NCBI RefSeq assembly: GCF_937425535.1
Contig: NZ_OW485605.1
Location: 50,899 to 114,898 of the forward strand
Source: Rhodovastum atsumiense
GTDB lineage: Bacteria > Pseudomonadota > Alphaproteobacteria > Acetobacterales > Acetobacteraceae
Length of the DNA stretch: 64,000 nt
Direction of reading: 5' to 3'
Part shown: positions 21,640 through 30,917 of the stretch, one piece after another
Position numbering within the stretch: position 1 is the stretch's first letter
How the letters are laid out: every line of letters begins with the position of its first letter
Translations under genes and position numbers: made by a program
Notes under the pieces: generated by a model
Seen by the model: only the letters and a program-made list of their open reading frames with translations
Told to the model about the DNA's origin: nothing
The model's database searches: none

Positions 21640-23085
21640 CTACTCCGCGGAATCGCTGTCGGATGAGCCGTCGCCCGGGCTTTCGGCCGTGCCACCGCTC
21701 GTCAACGGCACCGCGGATCCGCTGGACTCCGACGGGTCGGAGCTGAGGTCCACCGTCTCGCGCGGACTCGTGTTCTTGGCGCTGACTGTCTGCGTGAAGC
21801 CGCCTTCCGGCGAAACGGACCGCTCAATCTTGTCGACGTAGTACTGCTGGTCGAAGGACGACCCTGTCCCCTCGAGCTGGATCATGTGGCGGGGGGCCAG
21901 CACGAGGTCGCCTGGCATCCGGCACGAGATAAGGCGCTCGTGCTCGGTCAGCTCCTTGAGCTTGGCTTCGGCGAAGCGGATTGCTTCGTCGTCCGAACGC
22001 AGCCCGGGCACCATGTAGGTGTAGCGCGATACCCCAGCGCGCGCCGCCGGCGGTGCCGTCGTGGCGCTCTGGCGGCCTCGGCGGGCACCCGTCTGGTATC
22101 CCGGGATGATCGCCAGGGGATCCTCCTCGCCGGAATCGGCGGCACGGGGGATGATGGACAGCGGGTCGTTCGGGTCGAGCGTGCTGCCGCGGCGCCGACC
22201 GCTGCGCCCGCCGCTCGCCGACCCGGCGCTGCCCCTCCGCACGGCCCGGTATGTCCGGCCAGTGCGGGGGTCGTGCGACTGCACGAGCACCTCGACATCC
22301 TTGGCCAGCCCGTGGTGCCGATCGGTGTCCAGCGTCAGGGCGGTGAAGACCGGAGCCGTGCGGCTGGCGCTCCCCGGCGCCCCCGCCGTCAGAATGCCCG
22401 GGATGAAGCGGACCAGGAATGGGTGCTGCCTGTCCGGCTCCTGGTGCGGCCGCGAGTGGAACGTGTAGCCGCTGACCCAGATGTCATGGCCCTCCTTCTG
22501 GGCCAGGTAGACCAGGGCATCCCACTTGGTGGTCGAGCGGCTGAACTCGGACAACGCGGTCCCAGTGCCCTGGTGGTCGTAGCGTTGCCCGACGAGCGTC
22601 GTGGTCGCCGTCACCTCGGCCGTCAGCCCAGCCTCCGCCGCGTACTTCTCGGCAAGCTGGCTGTAGGTGAGGTTGGGGTTGCTTTCCTGCACGCGGGCGT
22701 CGATCAGGCGGGAGGTCAGGTCGCGCCCGTGGACATCGATTTCGCCCGTCAGCCAGTTGATGGAAACGCCATCTGTCCGCCCGACAATCATCGTGGTCCA
22801 CGAGACCGGGGATGCGTAGGTCGCATCCGAAGCGAACCCGAGCTGGACCTCGAGCGGGATGTCCGCCTGGTCCGCCCACCAGCGCGCGTCGCGCTCGGGG
22901 GCGGGCCCGGACACAAGGCGCGCCGACCATGTATCGGCGCCCAGGTAGTTGTTCGTGGTCACCCGGGCCTCAAGGATGCCCATGACGGGCTTGCCGTCGG
23001 CCACGATACGAATGCGCGGGTAGCGGACCTCGGATGACGGCGCCGGGTTGTTGATTGGCGACACGCCGCTGCTGCCGTCGGACAT
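21640..23085 (-). CDS. Tail hub protein, gpD-like (late control D family)
   Basis: A 481-residue protein with the gpD hub layout: RIVADGKPVMGILEARVTTN at the N-terminus, DIPLEVQLGF, GEIDVHGRDLTSRLIDARV, SQLAEKYAAEAGL and KWDALVYLAQKEGHDIWVSG. The last 200 residues contain a disordered insertion (SGRRRGSTLDPNDPLSIIP) not usual in P2 gpD, and an acidic Ser-rich tail. It forms the trimeric hub under the tail tube. Genes U, X and D follow in the P2 order. Confidence 0.82.
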   Translation of the reverse strand: MSDGSSGVSPINNPAPSSEVRYPRIRIVADGKPVMGILEARVTTNNYLGADTWSARLVSGPAPERDARWWADQADIPLEVQLGFASDATYASPVSWTTMIVGRTDGVSINWLTGEIDVHGRDLTSRLIDARVQESNPNLTYSQLAEKYAAEAGLTAEVTATTTLVGQRYDHQGTGTALSEFSRSTTKWDALVYLAQKEGHDIWVSGYTFHSRPHQEPDRQHPFLVRFIPGILTAGAPGSASRTAPVFTALTLDTDRHHGLAKDVEVLVQSHDPRTGRTYRAVRRGSAGSASGGRSGRRRGSTLDPNDPLSIIPRAADSGEEDPLAIIPGYQTGARRGRQSATTAPPAARAGVSRYTYMVPGLRSDDEAIRFAEAKLKELTEHERLISCRMPGDLVLAPRHMIQLEGTGSSFDQQYYVDKIERSVSPEGGFTQTVSAKNTSPRETVDLSSDPSESSGSAVPLTSGGTAESPGDGSSDSDSAE

Positions 23086-23100
23086 GGCATGCCTCCAAGG

Positions 23101-23292
23101 CTACTGGGGCGGCAGGCCGCCGCCGCTGTAAGAGGGATCCGGATCGGGGATGGTCAGCGTCCTGAGACTTTCATCCCACGGGTCGGAGATCCCGTTCTGT
23201 ATTGCGAGCCGGATCGCCTGGGTGGCGTCGCCGAGTTCGTCGGCGGCGATCTCCCACAGGGTCTTCCCGGCGACCGTGATGACCTTGGGCAT
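23101..23292 (-). CDS. Tail protein X (LysM-like)
   Basis: A 63-residue protein: VITVAGKTLWEIAADELGDA followed by RLAIQNGISD matches the small LysM-fold tail protein gpX. The ATG at 23292 lies two bases after the stop of the U-like gene. The longer open frame upstream in the same phase is an antisense-like shadow and is not used. Confidence 0.8.
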   Translation of the reverse strand: MPKVITVAGKTLWEIAADELGDATQAIRLAIQNGISDPWDESLRTLTIPDPDPSYSGGGLPPQ

Positions 23293-23294
23293 GG

Positions 23295-24128
23295 TTACGC
23301 CCCCGCATTCGCGACGTTGGCCGCCGCGCGCCCGGTGAGCCCGGAGAGCCCGGCGAAGCCCGCCAGGCTCTTGCCCATGTTGGCCAGGGTGGACAGGCCG
23401 GACGCCCCGGCAGGAAGCCCCTCCCCGGTGGAGGCGGCTGCCGAAAAGGTGGCGTCGGTCAGCGACAGGCCAGCGCCGACCGCTCCGTTGGCGAGACCGA
23501 CCGCTGACGAGATGGCACCAAAGGTCGGGCTGCCCGCCGTGATCACGCCGACAACCGGCATGAGGTCCTGGGCCGTGGTGAGCAGCCCCTGGGCGGTGGC
23601 CAGCGCCGGGCCGATTGTGTCCGTGATGCCCAGGGCGTCGGTGAGGTCGCGGCCAAGCTGCTGCAGCAGGCTGGGACGGGTCTCTGGCGCGGTCGTTGGC
23701 ACGACGACGCAGGAGATCCGGTAGGGTATCAGGGCTCCGCCGAGCGTGTAGTCGAACTCGGCTCGCTGGACGACCACCTCCCGGTAGTAGTCGCCCCATA
23801 CGAGGGGAACCCTTTTCCCGGCGATGCGCATGGCATCCAGGCGGCGGGCCTTCGCGGATGCGCCGCCGCCAACCAATCCGCCGCCATTCTCGAGAGTGCC
23901 GGAGAACTCGATCGGCCTGTCGGACGCCCCCATGGCATCGACCACGCGCGCCCCGTTGGCGAACTCGTGGACCGCCAGCTTTTGCTCACCGCCGAACCCG
24001 ACGGACTCCGGGCTCTCGAACTGCCCCAGGCCGACGCCGCCGATCGTCAGGTCGGCGCCGCCAACGGCGGTCTGCAGGAGCCCGGTGACGCCGAGGCCAA
24101 TGGCCAGGCCACCAATCATGCCAGCCAT
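23295..24128 (-). CDS. Tail protein U-like
   Basis: A 277-residue protein. The segment QFESPESVGFGGEQKLAVHE followed by DRPIEFSGTLENG resembles P2 gpU and its relatives (a ring protein near the tail end), and it is followed by X and D as in P2. It is longer than P2 gpU because of a C-terminal Gly/Ala-rich helical part (VITAGSPTFGAISSAVGLAN onward). I chose ATG 24128 because GAGGAGG precedes it at good distance; GTG at 24131 is also in frame. Confidence 0.65.
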   Translation of the reverse strand: MAGMIGGLAIGLGVTGLLQTAVGGADLTIGGVGLGQFESPESVGFGGEQKLAVHEFANGARVVDAMGASDRPIEFSGTLENGGGLVGGGASAKARRLDAMRIAGKRVPLVWGDYYREVVVQRAEFDYTLGGALIPYRISCVVVPTTAPETRPSLLQQLGRDLTDALGITDTIGPALATAQGLLTTAQDLMPVVGVITAGSPTFGAISSAVGLANGAVGAGLSLTDATFSAAASTGEGLPAGASGLSTLANMGKSLAGFAGLSGLTGRAAANVANAGA

Positions 24129-24144
24129 CACAGCCTCCTCGCGG

Positions 24145-26238
24145 TCAGACGCTCATGGGCATCGCGCCTGGCTGCACGGGAACCATGCGCGTGTCAGGCC
24201 CGCTGTAGCCCGCGCTCGGCCGCCGGGCGGCCTTGTCGAGCCGTCGCGTGACCGAGCGGTAAACCACGTCGCCGTCCAGGTAGGTGATGTTCTGGACGAC
24301 GACATCCTGCCGGGATGCGGGCGGCACGTAGCTCTGCGGGATGACTGCGCCGCCACCCCCGGGGACCGGGGTCGAGTTCTGGGGCAACGTCAGCCCCATG
24401 CCCTTGAGCATTTCATCGAGAGACGGCGGACGGTCCGGCGCGCCACCCGGTCGACTTGTGCCACCCCAGCGCTTCCGGCGCTCCCGCAAGAGCCTGTCGG
24501 CCTCGCGCTGGTATTCGGCAGCACTGTCAGGAACGGCGGGCGTCCTGCCATCGACATCGGAGCGGAACTGCCTGTTGGCATCCTCCAGTTCGGAAGCCGT
24601 GTAGCTGGACCGCATCCAGCCCGGCATCTCGGGCAGCCTCTTCCAGACGTCGGCAAGCCGCTGGATTGCCACCTCGATGGCCTTGAAGCCCTTCTCTCCG
24701 GTCAGGTACTCCAGTGCCTTCATGGCCGCCTCGCCCACCGCGAAGGGCCAGAAGGCTCTGGCCAGCAGCCCGAGCCTGCTCGTCAGCCCGATGATCGCGG
24801 CCAGCCCGGCGGCGCCAAGGAGGTTCTCGGTGATCGCCCGGACATCGTCCTTGTTTTTCGTCACGTAATCGGCGAACCCGCGGACGCTCTCCGTGAGGGC
24901 GCGCATGTGCCTGATGGCATCGTCCATCATTGCATCGCCGAGGTTGGCTTTGAGGTCCGTCAGCGCGTTCAGGAGCTGCGTGACGTTGTTCTGCCAGTCC
25001 CCCTGCCTGACCTCGGCCGCCCGGTCGGATGGAGTGTGGGTGGCTTTCTCCCGCATCGCGGATTCCGCGAAGCGGCGCATGGCTTCGAAGATGACGACGA
25101 TTTCCGCGGCGCCGCGCTGCCCGGTCGACGTGCCGAAGGTGCGCTGGGCGACATCAGTCGCCGAGATGCCGCGCCGACCGGAGGCGCTCCGAAGGTGCTC
25201 GTCCAGCCATTTGAACTCGTTCTGCCGGAACGCCGCGTAGTCCTTGAACGCCTTTGCCGGGTCGACGTCGAAGCCGCCGCCCTTGTTGCGCGTCACGCCT
25301 ACCGCGTTGCCGTGCGCGTCCGTGTTGATCCAGCCGTTGCGAATCATCTCGCGCATGGACACCTGCGAGATGCCACGGCCGCTGCCGAGCTGCCGCACGA
25401 TTGCCTGCAACGACGTGGCGCCGCGACTGCCCTGCCCCCCCGCGCTCATGGCGTTCAGGAACTCGGGCATCCACCCGTAGCGGGCTTCCCAATTCATGTC
25501 CTTGAGCGTCGCTGCACCAAGGATGGCACCGCCCATGTTCAGGGTGGTCGCGTTGACCTGCCCGTGCGAGAGGGCCGTGGCGATCTGGATGCCCTGCAGC
25601 TCCTCGAGCGCCCCGTGCAGATTGACCGTGTGGTCGGGATTGAACAGGCGCCCGGTCTTGTCGACCCAGCGCATGGCGTTGAGGCTGTATTCGGGGCTCG
25701 TGCGGACACCGGACACCTGGGCCGTCGTGGTCAGGTCAAGCAGGCCGGGCGCCAGCGCGCGGGCGGCCGTCAGGTCGCGCGTCGCGCCGAAGGCAGCCGA
25801 CACCGTCTCCATGGTACCGGCAACGGTGCTGTCGCCCCGGCCGTTGCGGACGATGTCGCGCGCGAGCTGGCGCACGTCTTCAATCTCTGGCTTCGACAGG
25901 CTGCCGAGCGACAGGCCAATCATGGCGCGCCGCTGCTCGCCGGCGGCGTGCATGACCTCGGCGGCAGCACTCTGCGCGGCCGCCAGACCGCCCAGGGCGG
26001 CAAGGCCGTCGCCCGTTGCCCTGATGGCCGAATGCACGCCCCGGAAGGCGCTGGCAAGCGAGTCGACCGACGAGCGCAGGCGCGTCACCTGCGAGGTTGT
26101 CTGGCCCAAGGATGCATTGGCACCCTTGATGTGCATGTTGACGGTTTGGAACCTGTTGATGATCTGGCTTAGGTTCGCCTGCACATTGTTGTTTATCGCG
26201 ATGTCGACGGCGATTTTGTAGGAGGAGACATCAATCAT
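24145..26238 (-). CDS. Tail tape measure protein
   Basis: A 697-residue protein with helix-rich N-terminus (ANLSQIINRFQTVN, RLRSSVDSLASAFRGVHSAI) and hydrophobic segments near residue 460 (LLGAAGLAAIIGLTSRLGLL, then FWPFAVGEAAMKALEYL), typical of tape measures that insert into the host membrane. The C-terminus is polar and proline-rich. It is the longest gene of the tail cluster and follows the chaperone and completion genes as expected. It starts inside the stop of the previous gene (ATGA at 26235). It sets tail length. Confidence 0.85.
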   Translation of the reverse strand: MIDVSSYKIAVDIAINNNVQANLSQIINRFQTVNMHIKGANASLGQTTSQVTRLRSSVDSLASAFRGVHSAIRATGDGLAALGGLAAAQSAAAEVMHAAGEQRRAMIGLSLGSLSKPEIEDVRQLARDIVRNGRGDSTVAGTMETVSAAFGATRDLTAARALAPGLLDLTTTAQVSGVRTSPEYSLNAMRWVDKTGRLFNPDHTVNLHGALEELQGIQIATALSHGQVNATTLNMGGAILGAATLKDMNWEARYGWMPEFLNAMSAGGQGSRGATSLQAIVRQLGSGRGISQVSMREMIRNGWINTDAHGNAVGVTRNKGGGFDVDPAKAFKDYAAFRQNEFKWLDEHLRSASGRRGISATDVAQRTFGTSTGQRGAAEIVVIFEAMRRFAESAMREKATHTPSDRAAEVRQGDWQNNVTQLLNALTDLKANLGDAMMDDAIRHMRALTESVRGFADYVTKNKDDVRAITENLLGAAGLAAIIGLTSRLGLLARAFWPFAVGEAAMKALEYLTGEKGFKAIEVAIQRLADVWKRLPEMPGWMRSSYTASELEDANRQFRSDVDGRTPAVPDSAAEYQREADRLLRERRKRWGGTSRPGGAPDRPPSLDEMLKGMGLTLPQNSTPVPGGGGAVIPQSYVPPASRQDVVVQNITYLDGDVVYRSVTRRLDKAARRPSAGYSGPDTRMVPVQPGAMPMSV

Positions 26239-26693
26239 AACTGCCTGTCCCCGCCAATTTCCTTGGTCGTGGCGTCACCGATTATTTTCGCAACATCCTT
26301 CGCCTTGCCGATGGCGGTGCGGCCGAATGTCGGCCTTGGCGGGGTGCGAAACGTCCCGTTTTCAATCCATCTCGCATACTCGAGAGTGCTGCCCACAATG
26401 GCACGGCTTGCGTCAGATTGATGCGACACGCTGTCGCGCAATTCGCCCCCGGCCAGGAGGGGCTCGTTGGGTGCATACCCGCGAGCCTTCCGTTCTTCCA
26501 TCGTCGCCTCAGCCAGCGGCTTCCATGCCAGGAGTTCGCCAATTGATGGCTGGTAGTGCCCGAACTGGCCCTTGATGTCTTTTTCGAGCAAGCGGGCGCA
26601 ACGATCCAACGCCCTGGCCTGAGCTGTCGTCACCCGCCTGGGCACGCTGGAGAACTGCTTGACGAAGGAATCCATGTCGCGGAAGGTTCGCAT
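26235..26693 (-). CDS. Tail completion / minor tail protein, HK97 gp10-like
   Basis: A 152-residue basic protein: ARALDRCARLLEKDIKGQFG at the N-terminus, LLAGGELRDSVSHQSDASRA in the middle and ARWIENGTFRTPPRPTFGRT near the end. The middle and end match the pattern of HK97-gp10-type proteins, where L..tG.Lr.si and PpRp.l are conserved. It lies between chaperone and tape measure rather than near the sheath, so the precise role is uncertain. Its ATG overlaps the chaperone fusion stop (TAATG). Confidence 0.65.
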   Translation of the reverse strand: MRTFRDMDSFVKQFSSVPRRVTTAQARALDRCARLLEKDIKGQFGHYQPSIGELLAWKPLAEATMEERKARGYAPNEPLLAGGELRDSVSHQSDASRAIVGSTLEYARWIENGTFRTPPRPTFGRTAIGKAKDVAKIIGDATTKEIGGDRQL

Positions 26694-27237
26694 TACTTCT
26701 TCTCCTTCCAGCGGCCACGCTTCCAGTCAAACTCATTCCCGTCAATGATTCCGAAGCCGATGGCGAAGGCTGTTCGCTCGTCCTCATCGAACGCGTAATC
26801 TTCGAACTCGGACCTTGGGACGCCGAATGCCTGATGGGGACCGAATCCGTTCTTGATGAGCCACAGCGCGCGGTAGATGACGGGGTCTTCTACGATGCGC
26901 CTGATATGGCCAAAGGGCCTTCTTTGGTCTCCTGAACCGCCTGCTCGGCAGCCTCCCGCGTTTCCAGGATTTTCTGCGCGCGGTAGACCATCACGGCCGC
27001 GACACCCGGCGTGTCGAGGGCATCGATCGCGCGCTCAAGCTCGCCCTCGGTGCGCGGGAGCGGGTTGGGCACACCATCGATGTCGGCGACCATCGCGGCG
27101 CATTCGGCCATCAGACAGTACTTGGGGTTGTCACTGCCTTCCGGCCCCATGGCCTTGAACAGGCGGAGCTGGGCAAGGGCGTTGATCGGCCGCAGGGTCA
27201 GCTTGCGCCCCTTGGCATCCGTGATGACTTCGGCCAT
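26693..27237 (-). CDS. Tail assembly chaperone GT-type fusion, made by -1 frameshift
   Basis: Slippage on CCCTTTG (26917-26911) joins the G-type frame to a second open frame that has no start of its own. That frame reads GHIRRIVEDPVIYRALWLIK then FEDYAFDEDERTAFAIGFGI and ends WKRGRWKEKK at 26693-26695. The fusion would be about 181 residues. Such G/GT pairs act as chaperones that load the tape measure during tail assembly in lambda and many other tailed phages, and the position just before the tape measure agrees. The extension is encoded in the -1 frame as expected. Confidence 0.75.
26890..27237 (-). CDS. Tail assembly chaperone, G-type short product
   Basis: A 115-residue helical protein: EVITDAKGRKLTLRPINALA, then RLFKAMGPEGSDNPKYCLMA and a coiled C-terminus (RAQKILETREAAEQAVQ). 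It ends shortly after the slippery site. ATG 27237 is favoured over 27243 because AGGAG lies 7 bases upstream of it but only one base upstream of the other. It follows the tail tube gene, the normal location for gpG-type chaperones. The -1 extended form is listed separately. Confidence 0.7.
   Translation of the reverse strand: MAEVITDAKGRKLTLRPINALAQLRLFKAMGPEGSDNPKYCLMAECAAMVADIDGVPNPLPRTEGELERAIDALDTPGVAAVMVYRAQKILETREAAEQAVQETKEGPLAISGAS
26911..26917 (-). promoter_or_regulatory. -1 ribosomal frameshift heptamer CCCTTTG
   Basis: On the minus strand the G frame reads C CCT TTG, an X-XXY-YYZ slippery site where both tRNAs can re-pair after slipping back one base. The -1 frame stays open to 26693. 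The site lies within the last ten codons of the G-type frame. Confidence 0.75.
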
Positions 27238-27248
27238 GGCCATGCTCC

Positions 27249-27689
27249 TCAGCGGACCTTGATCTTGTCGCCGGCGAAGAAGTCAATGCGTTGCTCGACC
27301 TCGCTGGACGGCTTCCAGCTACCGGACTTGCCCAGGGAGATCGCGGCATTCGGGAACTGGAAGACGGACTCCTTCCCGTCCTCCTCGGTCACGTACTGGA
27401 AGATGGATGCCCGGTTGCGCAGCACACCGTTGGCCCACCAGCCAGAGGTGATGAATGCCCACCAGTCGTCGGACGCGGACCCCCGGCGGGAATACGTGAT
27501 GGTGCCCTCGAAACCCATGGGCACGTGCTTCTCGATGGGGGATCCCTCAAGCCGCTTGACGCGCGGCTTGTCGATCACGGGGTCCGCCGTGAAGTCGGTC
27601 ACGTTCGGGACCGTGAGGTCGCCCCAATCCCCGCGGATCACCACCCGGCTTTGGTGGCCGAGGTCGAAGCTGTCGTTGTAATCGGCCAT
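27249..27689 (-). CDS. Tail tube protein
   Basis: A 146-residue protein right after the sheath gene. NDSFDLGHQSRVVIRGDWGD, MGFEGTITYSRRG, and the ending EVEQRIDFFAGDKIKV match phage tube proteins of contractile tails in length and style: N-terminal beta-hairpin, central helix with DDWWAFITSG, and a final beta strand. The ATG follows GAGGATGAC. The position between sheath and chaperone supports the call. Confidence 0.72.
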   Translation of the reverse strand: MADYNDSFDLGHQSRVVIRGDWGDLTVPNVTDFTADPVIDKPRVKRLEGSPIEKHVPMGFEGTITYSRRGSASDDWWAFITSGWWANGVLRNRASIFQYVTEEDGKESVFQFPNAAISLGKSGSWKPSSEVEQRIDFFAGDKIKVR

Positions 27690-27740
27690 GTCATCCTCGT
27701 GATGAATGGCGGCGGCCTGTCGCGGCCGCCGTCCGTTGCG

Positions 27741-29288
27741 TCAGACACCGAACCGGTTCGGGAGCTTGGCGACCGAGACCGTCTGGCCGCCCTCGAGGTT
27801 CGTGATGAACTTCTCGGCGATGGCCGTGTACCTGGCCGAGACGTCCTGCTGGACGTAGCCAAGCCCGACGCGGTCCTCCGGGTTGTTGCTGGCGTCACAG
27901 ACCACGGCGAACGGACGGGAGCCGTCCGAGCGGAGGGACAGGATGCCCTGCTGCAGCAGCGCTTCCAGGAACGACAACGTGGTGGAAGCCCAGTTGCGGA
28001 AGAGGTCCGGCGTGGCGGGTTCGCCGACATACGCGCCCGCCGCCGCCGCCAGGGTCAGCGCCAGGTAGTTGGTCATCCGCGTGTAGTTGTCGCCGTTGAT
28101 CGCGGCCGTTGACGACGTGTTGTGGCCTGTCCGGCAGGCCCAGTAGCTGCCGCCCGGGACCGGGTTGCAGATGACATCGATGCCAGCCTGGACCAGCTTC
28201 TGGATCTCGGCGTAGCTGTAGGTTGCCCTGCGGGCCGAGTTGGCGGTCCCGGACCGCTGGGAGCCAATGACAGCGGCCAGCGGCTGGTTCAGGGACGAGC
28301 GGTTCGGGGCCAGGTTGGCCAGGCGCCCGGCCGCGAATCCTTGCGGGCTGACCAGGCGGACCGTGTTGTTCACGCTGTCCGACCACCAAATGTAGTCGCC
28401 AAGCAGCATCTTGGAGTGCACGCTGTCGATGCCGATGGCCGCCTTGGCCGCGATGGCATTCGCGACGGTATCGCCCGCCGGAGTCACCAGGACCATGTAG
28501 ACCCGCTCGGACTGCCCGAAGGCCACCTGCGACGGCCACTGGGTACTGTCGTCGGCGTCCGCCAGGGTGGCGATGCCGCAGCCCACCCCGCGCAGCGCAT
28601 ACATGCCGGTCCGCGTCTCGCCGTCCTCGCCGACCAGCGTCTGCGACGTCACACCGTCCGCGCCGTCTGTGCCGCCGGACAGGGTGACGCTCGCCGCTGC
28701 AGGGGCATCCGTGCCCGGGCCCGCGACGGCCGTCACCAGGTGCGACGGCCCACGCGACAGGTCGGTGCCGTTGTTGATGGCCGCCGCCGCGGCGGCCCAG
28801 AAAGCCGCCCCCGTGCCGCTGAGGTTGTCGAAGCGCTCGGTGTCGACGCCAGGCAGGCCGATGACGATCGCCCAGGTGCCAGCCCTGGAGCCCGTGGTCA
28901 GCGTCGCGACCGTCTTGTTGCCAGTCGTGCCGGTGTACGCCGCCGTCAGCGTCAAGCCGCCAAGCACGCCTGATGCCGCCTTGTCGGTGCCATCGGTCAC
29001 GCGGGTGCATACGATGTCATTCGCGCCTTGCTGGGCGGCCGTCGCAACGACGGTTCCGAGGTCGTGCTTGCGGGCGACAAGGCGCCCGAAGACCGCCTCG
29101 AAATCGGACAGGGTGGACACCGCCACTGGTTCACCAACCGGGCCATACGACGCGGTGCCCACGATGCCGAGGCGCCCGGTGGGCACGCCGTTGACCGGGG
29201 CATTCTGGGGCTTGATGACCTGCACGTAGCTGTCGGCCACGTAGAGCGCGGTCGTGTTCAGCGTGCCGTAGTCGACAACCTGGGGCAT
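27741..29288 (-). CDS. Contractile tail sheath protein
   Basis: A 515-residue protein with sheath hallmarks: TGRLGIVGTASYGPVGEP near the start, the domain with VATAAQQGANDIVCTRVTDG, and the C-terminal conserved part (WASTTLSFLEALLQQGIL, CDASNNPEDRVGLGYVQQDV). Sheath proteins shorten around the tube to drive DNA injection, so this gene shows that the phage is a myovirus. About 70 bases of non-coding sequence separate it from the neck gene upstream. Confidence 0.88.
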   Translation of the reverse strand: MPQVVDYGTLNTTALYVADSYVQVIKPQNAPVNGVPTGRLGIVGTASYGPVGEPVAVSTLSDFEAVFGRLVARKHDLGTVVATAAQQGANDIVCTRVTDGTDKAASGVLGGLTLTAAYTGTTGNKTVATLTTGSRAGTWAIVIGLPGVDTERFDNLSGTGAAFWAAAAAAINNGTDLSRGPSHLVTAVAGPGTDAPAAASVTLSGGTDGADGVTSQTLVGEDGETRTGMYALRGVGCGIATLADADDSTQWPSQVAFGQSERVYMVLVTPAGDTVANAIAAKAAIGIDSVHSKMLLGDYIWWSDSVNNTVRLVSPQGFAAGRLANLAPNRSSLNQPLAAVIGSQRSGTANSARRATYSYAEIQKLVQAGIDVICNPVPGGSYWACRTGHNTSSTAAINGDNYTRMTNYLALTLAAAAGAYVGEPATPDLFRNWASTTLSFLEALLQQGILSLRSDGSRPFAVVCDASNNPEDRVGLGYVQQDVSARYTAIAEKFITNLEGGQTVSVAKLPNRFGV

Positions 29289-29356
29289 GTCGGTTCCTCA
29301 CTCGCCCAGGGCGGGCGGATGATGCTGATGGCGGTGGCGGATGCGGCTCGGGGTCG

Positions 29357-30163
29357 CTACGGGATGAGCGGGGGAGCCGAGTTGACGGCGACCTCGGGGA
29401 AGAGGGCCTGCTGGAAGCTCTTGGTCTGCACGGAGGGGTAGTCCACCGTCAGCCGGAAGTGCCGGATCCAGAGCGACGCCTTCATCGCCCTGTCATCGGC
29501 CGACGTGCCGCCGTAGAGCAGCCGCCCGCTCGTGCCGCCCGGCAGCGGCAGGAAATCCTGGTCGTCGAGATGCCCATCGATGGCTCGCCCGATGGCGTCG
29601 CGCGCTTCCGGCGACGGAGCCCATACGGACAGCTGGAACGCCTGCCGCTGCCTGCGCCTCTCGAGCGTGGCGACCTGCGGCATGCCGACGCGCACCGCCA
29701 GGTCGTCGGACGACTGGAATGCAATCGTGGCCCCTGTCGCCGTGGCACCCGGCGCCAGTGCGGCCAGCGATGCAGCGAGGGACGCAGGGGTGTCGCCGGC
29801 GGCGGCTTTGACCACGTAGGCGGCACCTCGCGCCCGGGCACCGACGAGCAGCCCCGGCGTCGAAGAGCCCAACAGGCTGGCCGTTGAACCCTCGACGACC
29901 GCATGGAGCGGTGGCGCTTGCCTGGCCACCGGCTTCCACACGCGCTCGAAGCGCGTGGTCAGCGATGCCATGTCGGGCAGGGGATAAACCGTCACCTCGG
30001 CCTTGTCTTCCCGCAGCCCCGGGTTGACCTCCTGAGAAACGGGCCAGCCGCGACCGATGTAGATGTCCTTCCCGGTCACCGACGGCGCGTCCATGCCGTT
30101 CGGGTAGACCGCTTCGGTGATCATGGCCGCCAGCGCCATCTCGACGTCGACCAGATCGGCCAT
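29357..30163 (-). CDS. Neck / tail terminator-like protein
   Basis: A 268-residue protein just upstream of the sheath. It begins MADLVDVEMALAAMITEAVY and then YIGRGWPVSQEVNPGLREDK. It contains AAYVVKAAAGDTPASLAASL, an inserted beta-domain-like stretch, and ends with RHFRLTVDYPSVQTKSFQ. Start-of-tail genes in this position usually encode the tail terminator or neck ring. The family is not certain, and the insertion makes it longer than most terminators. Confidence 0.55.
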   Translation of the reverse strand: MADLVDVEMALAAMITEAVYPNGMDAPSVTGKDIYIGRGWPVSQEVNPGLREDKAEVTVYPLPDMASLTTRFERVWKPVARQAPPLHAVVEGSTASLLGSSTPGLLVGARARGAAYVVKAAAGDTPASLAASLAALAPGATATGATIAFQSSDDLAVRVGMPQVATLERRRQRQAFQLSVWAPSPEARDAIGRAIDGHLDDQDFLPLPGGTSGRLLYGGTSADDRAMKASLWIRHFRLTVDYPSVQTKSFQQALFPEVAVNSAPPLIP

Positions 30164-30181
30164 GGCTTCCCCCGGCCACCT

Positions 30182-30841
30182 TCAGGCGGCGGATTGCTCT
30201 GCGGTGAGGCGATAGCCCAGGTCGGTGAGTTCGACCGCGGAGATGGTCAACCTGCGGCCTGCGGCGTCCACGAGCAAATCGTTGGTGACAAGGTCGACGC
30301 CATCGGGAGCGGGGAGCAGGACCACATACCAGGGCTGGCGGGTCTCCCCCTGGATCCCGCTGGCGGGCCTTTCCCCCTTCGAGCCGAGCAACAGGCTGCA
30401 TGGCCAAGAGGTCATCAGCAGCTGCTCGTCCGCCTTGGCATCCGTCATGTAGTTGGACTGCAAGCCTGGGCGGCGCTCCTTGGCGGGGCGGACGACCGAC
30501 ACCACGGCGTTGCACTCAACTACCACCGGACTTTCCAAGGGCTGCTTCGCTACCAGAAAGAACGTACCCTGTGATCCAACCAGGTAGTCTCCGACCGCCA
30601 TTCCCGACGCGTCGCCGAGCAAATACCAGATGGCTTTCCCGTAAAGATTCGGCGCTGAAAATGCATAGGCGGGCTTGGCATCAAACCGCACGTTTACCGT
30701 GTCGATCTGGCTCCCTGGCGCTACCGGGTTGGCCACGCCATGGGGCCTGAACAGGGAATAGCCCTCCCCCAGAACATCGGCGGCCGCCCCCAGGCCCTGC
30801 CAAATGGCGGACTGGATTTCTTCATAGAGGGTGCCGCTCAT
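30182..30841 (-). CDS. Head-tail connector / head closure protein
   Basis: A 219-residue protein in the connector block. NLYGKAIWYLLGDASGMAVG followed by DYLVGSQGTFFLVAKQP looks like the beta-barrel core of head-closure proteins, and VNVRFDAKPAYAFSAPN precedes it. It lies between the sheath-proximal neck gene and the connector gene at 31109, with a small opposite-strand gene in between. Assigned mainly from position; confidence in the exact ring is low. Confidence 0.5.
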   Translation of the reverse strand: MSGTLYEEIQSAIWQGLGAAADVLGEGYSLFRPHGVANPVAPGSQIDTVNVRFDAKPAYAFSAPNLYGKAIWYLLGDASGMAVGDYLVGSQGTFFLVAKQPLESPVVVECNAVVSVVRPAKERRPGLQSNYMTDAKADEQLLMTSWPCSLLLGSKGERPASGIQGETRQPWYVVLLPAPDGVDLVTNDLLVDAAGRRLTISAVELTDLGYRLTAEQSAA

Positions 30842-30917
30842 TGCTTGGTCCTTGAAGCTTGGCAGACACGCCTCTACCTAACGGCGGTGATTGCACAAGA
30901 AAGCAAATAGGTTTGGA

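Noticed and set aside
23824..26172. A 782-residue plus-strand open frame opposite the U-like and tape measure genes
   Set aside because: The coding signal and gene order belong to the minus strand, and the sequence is rich in Arg/Gly/His with no family features.
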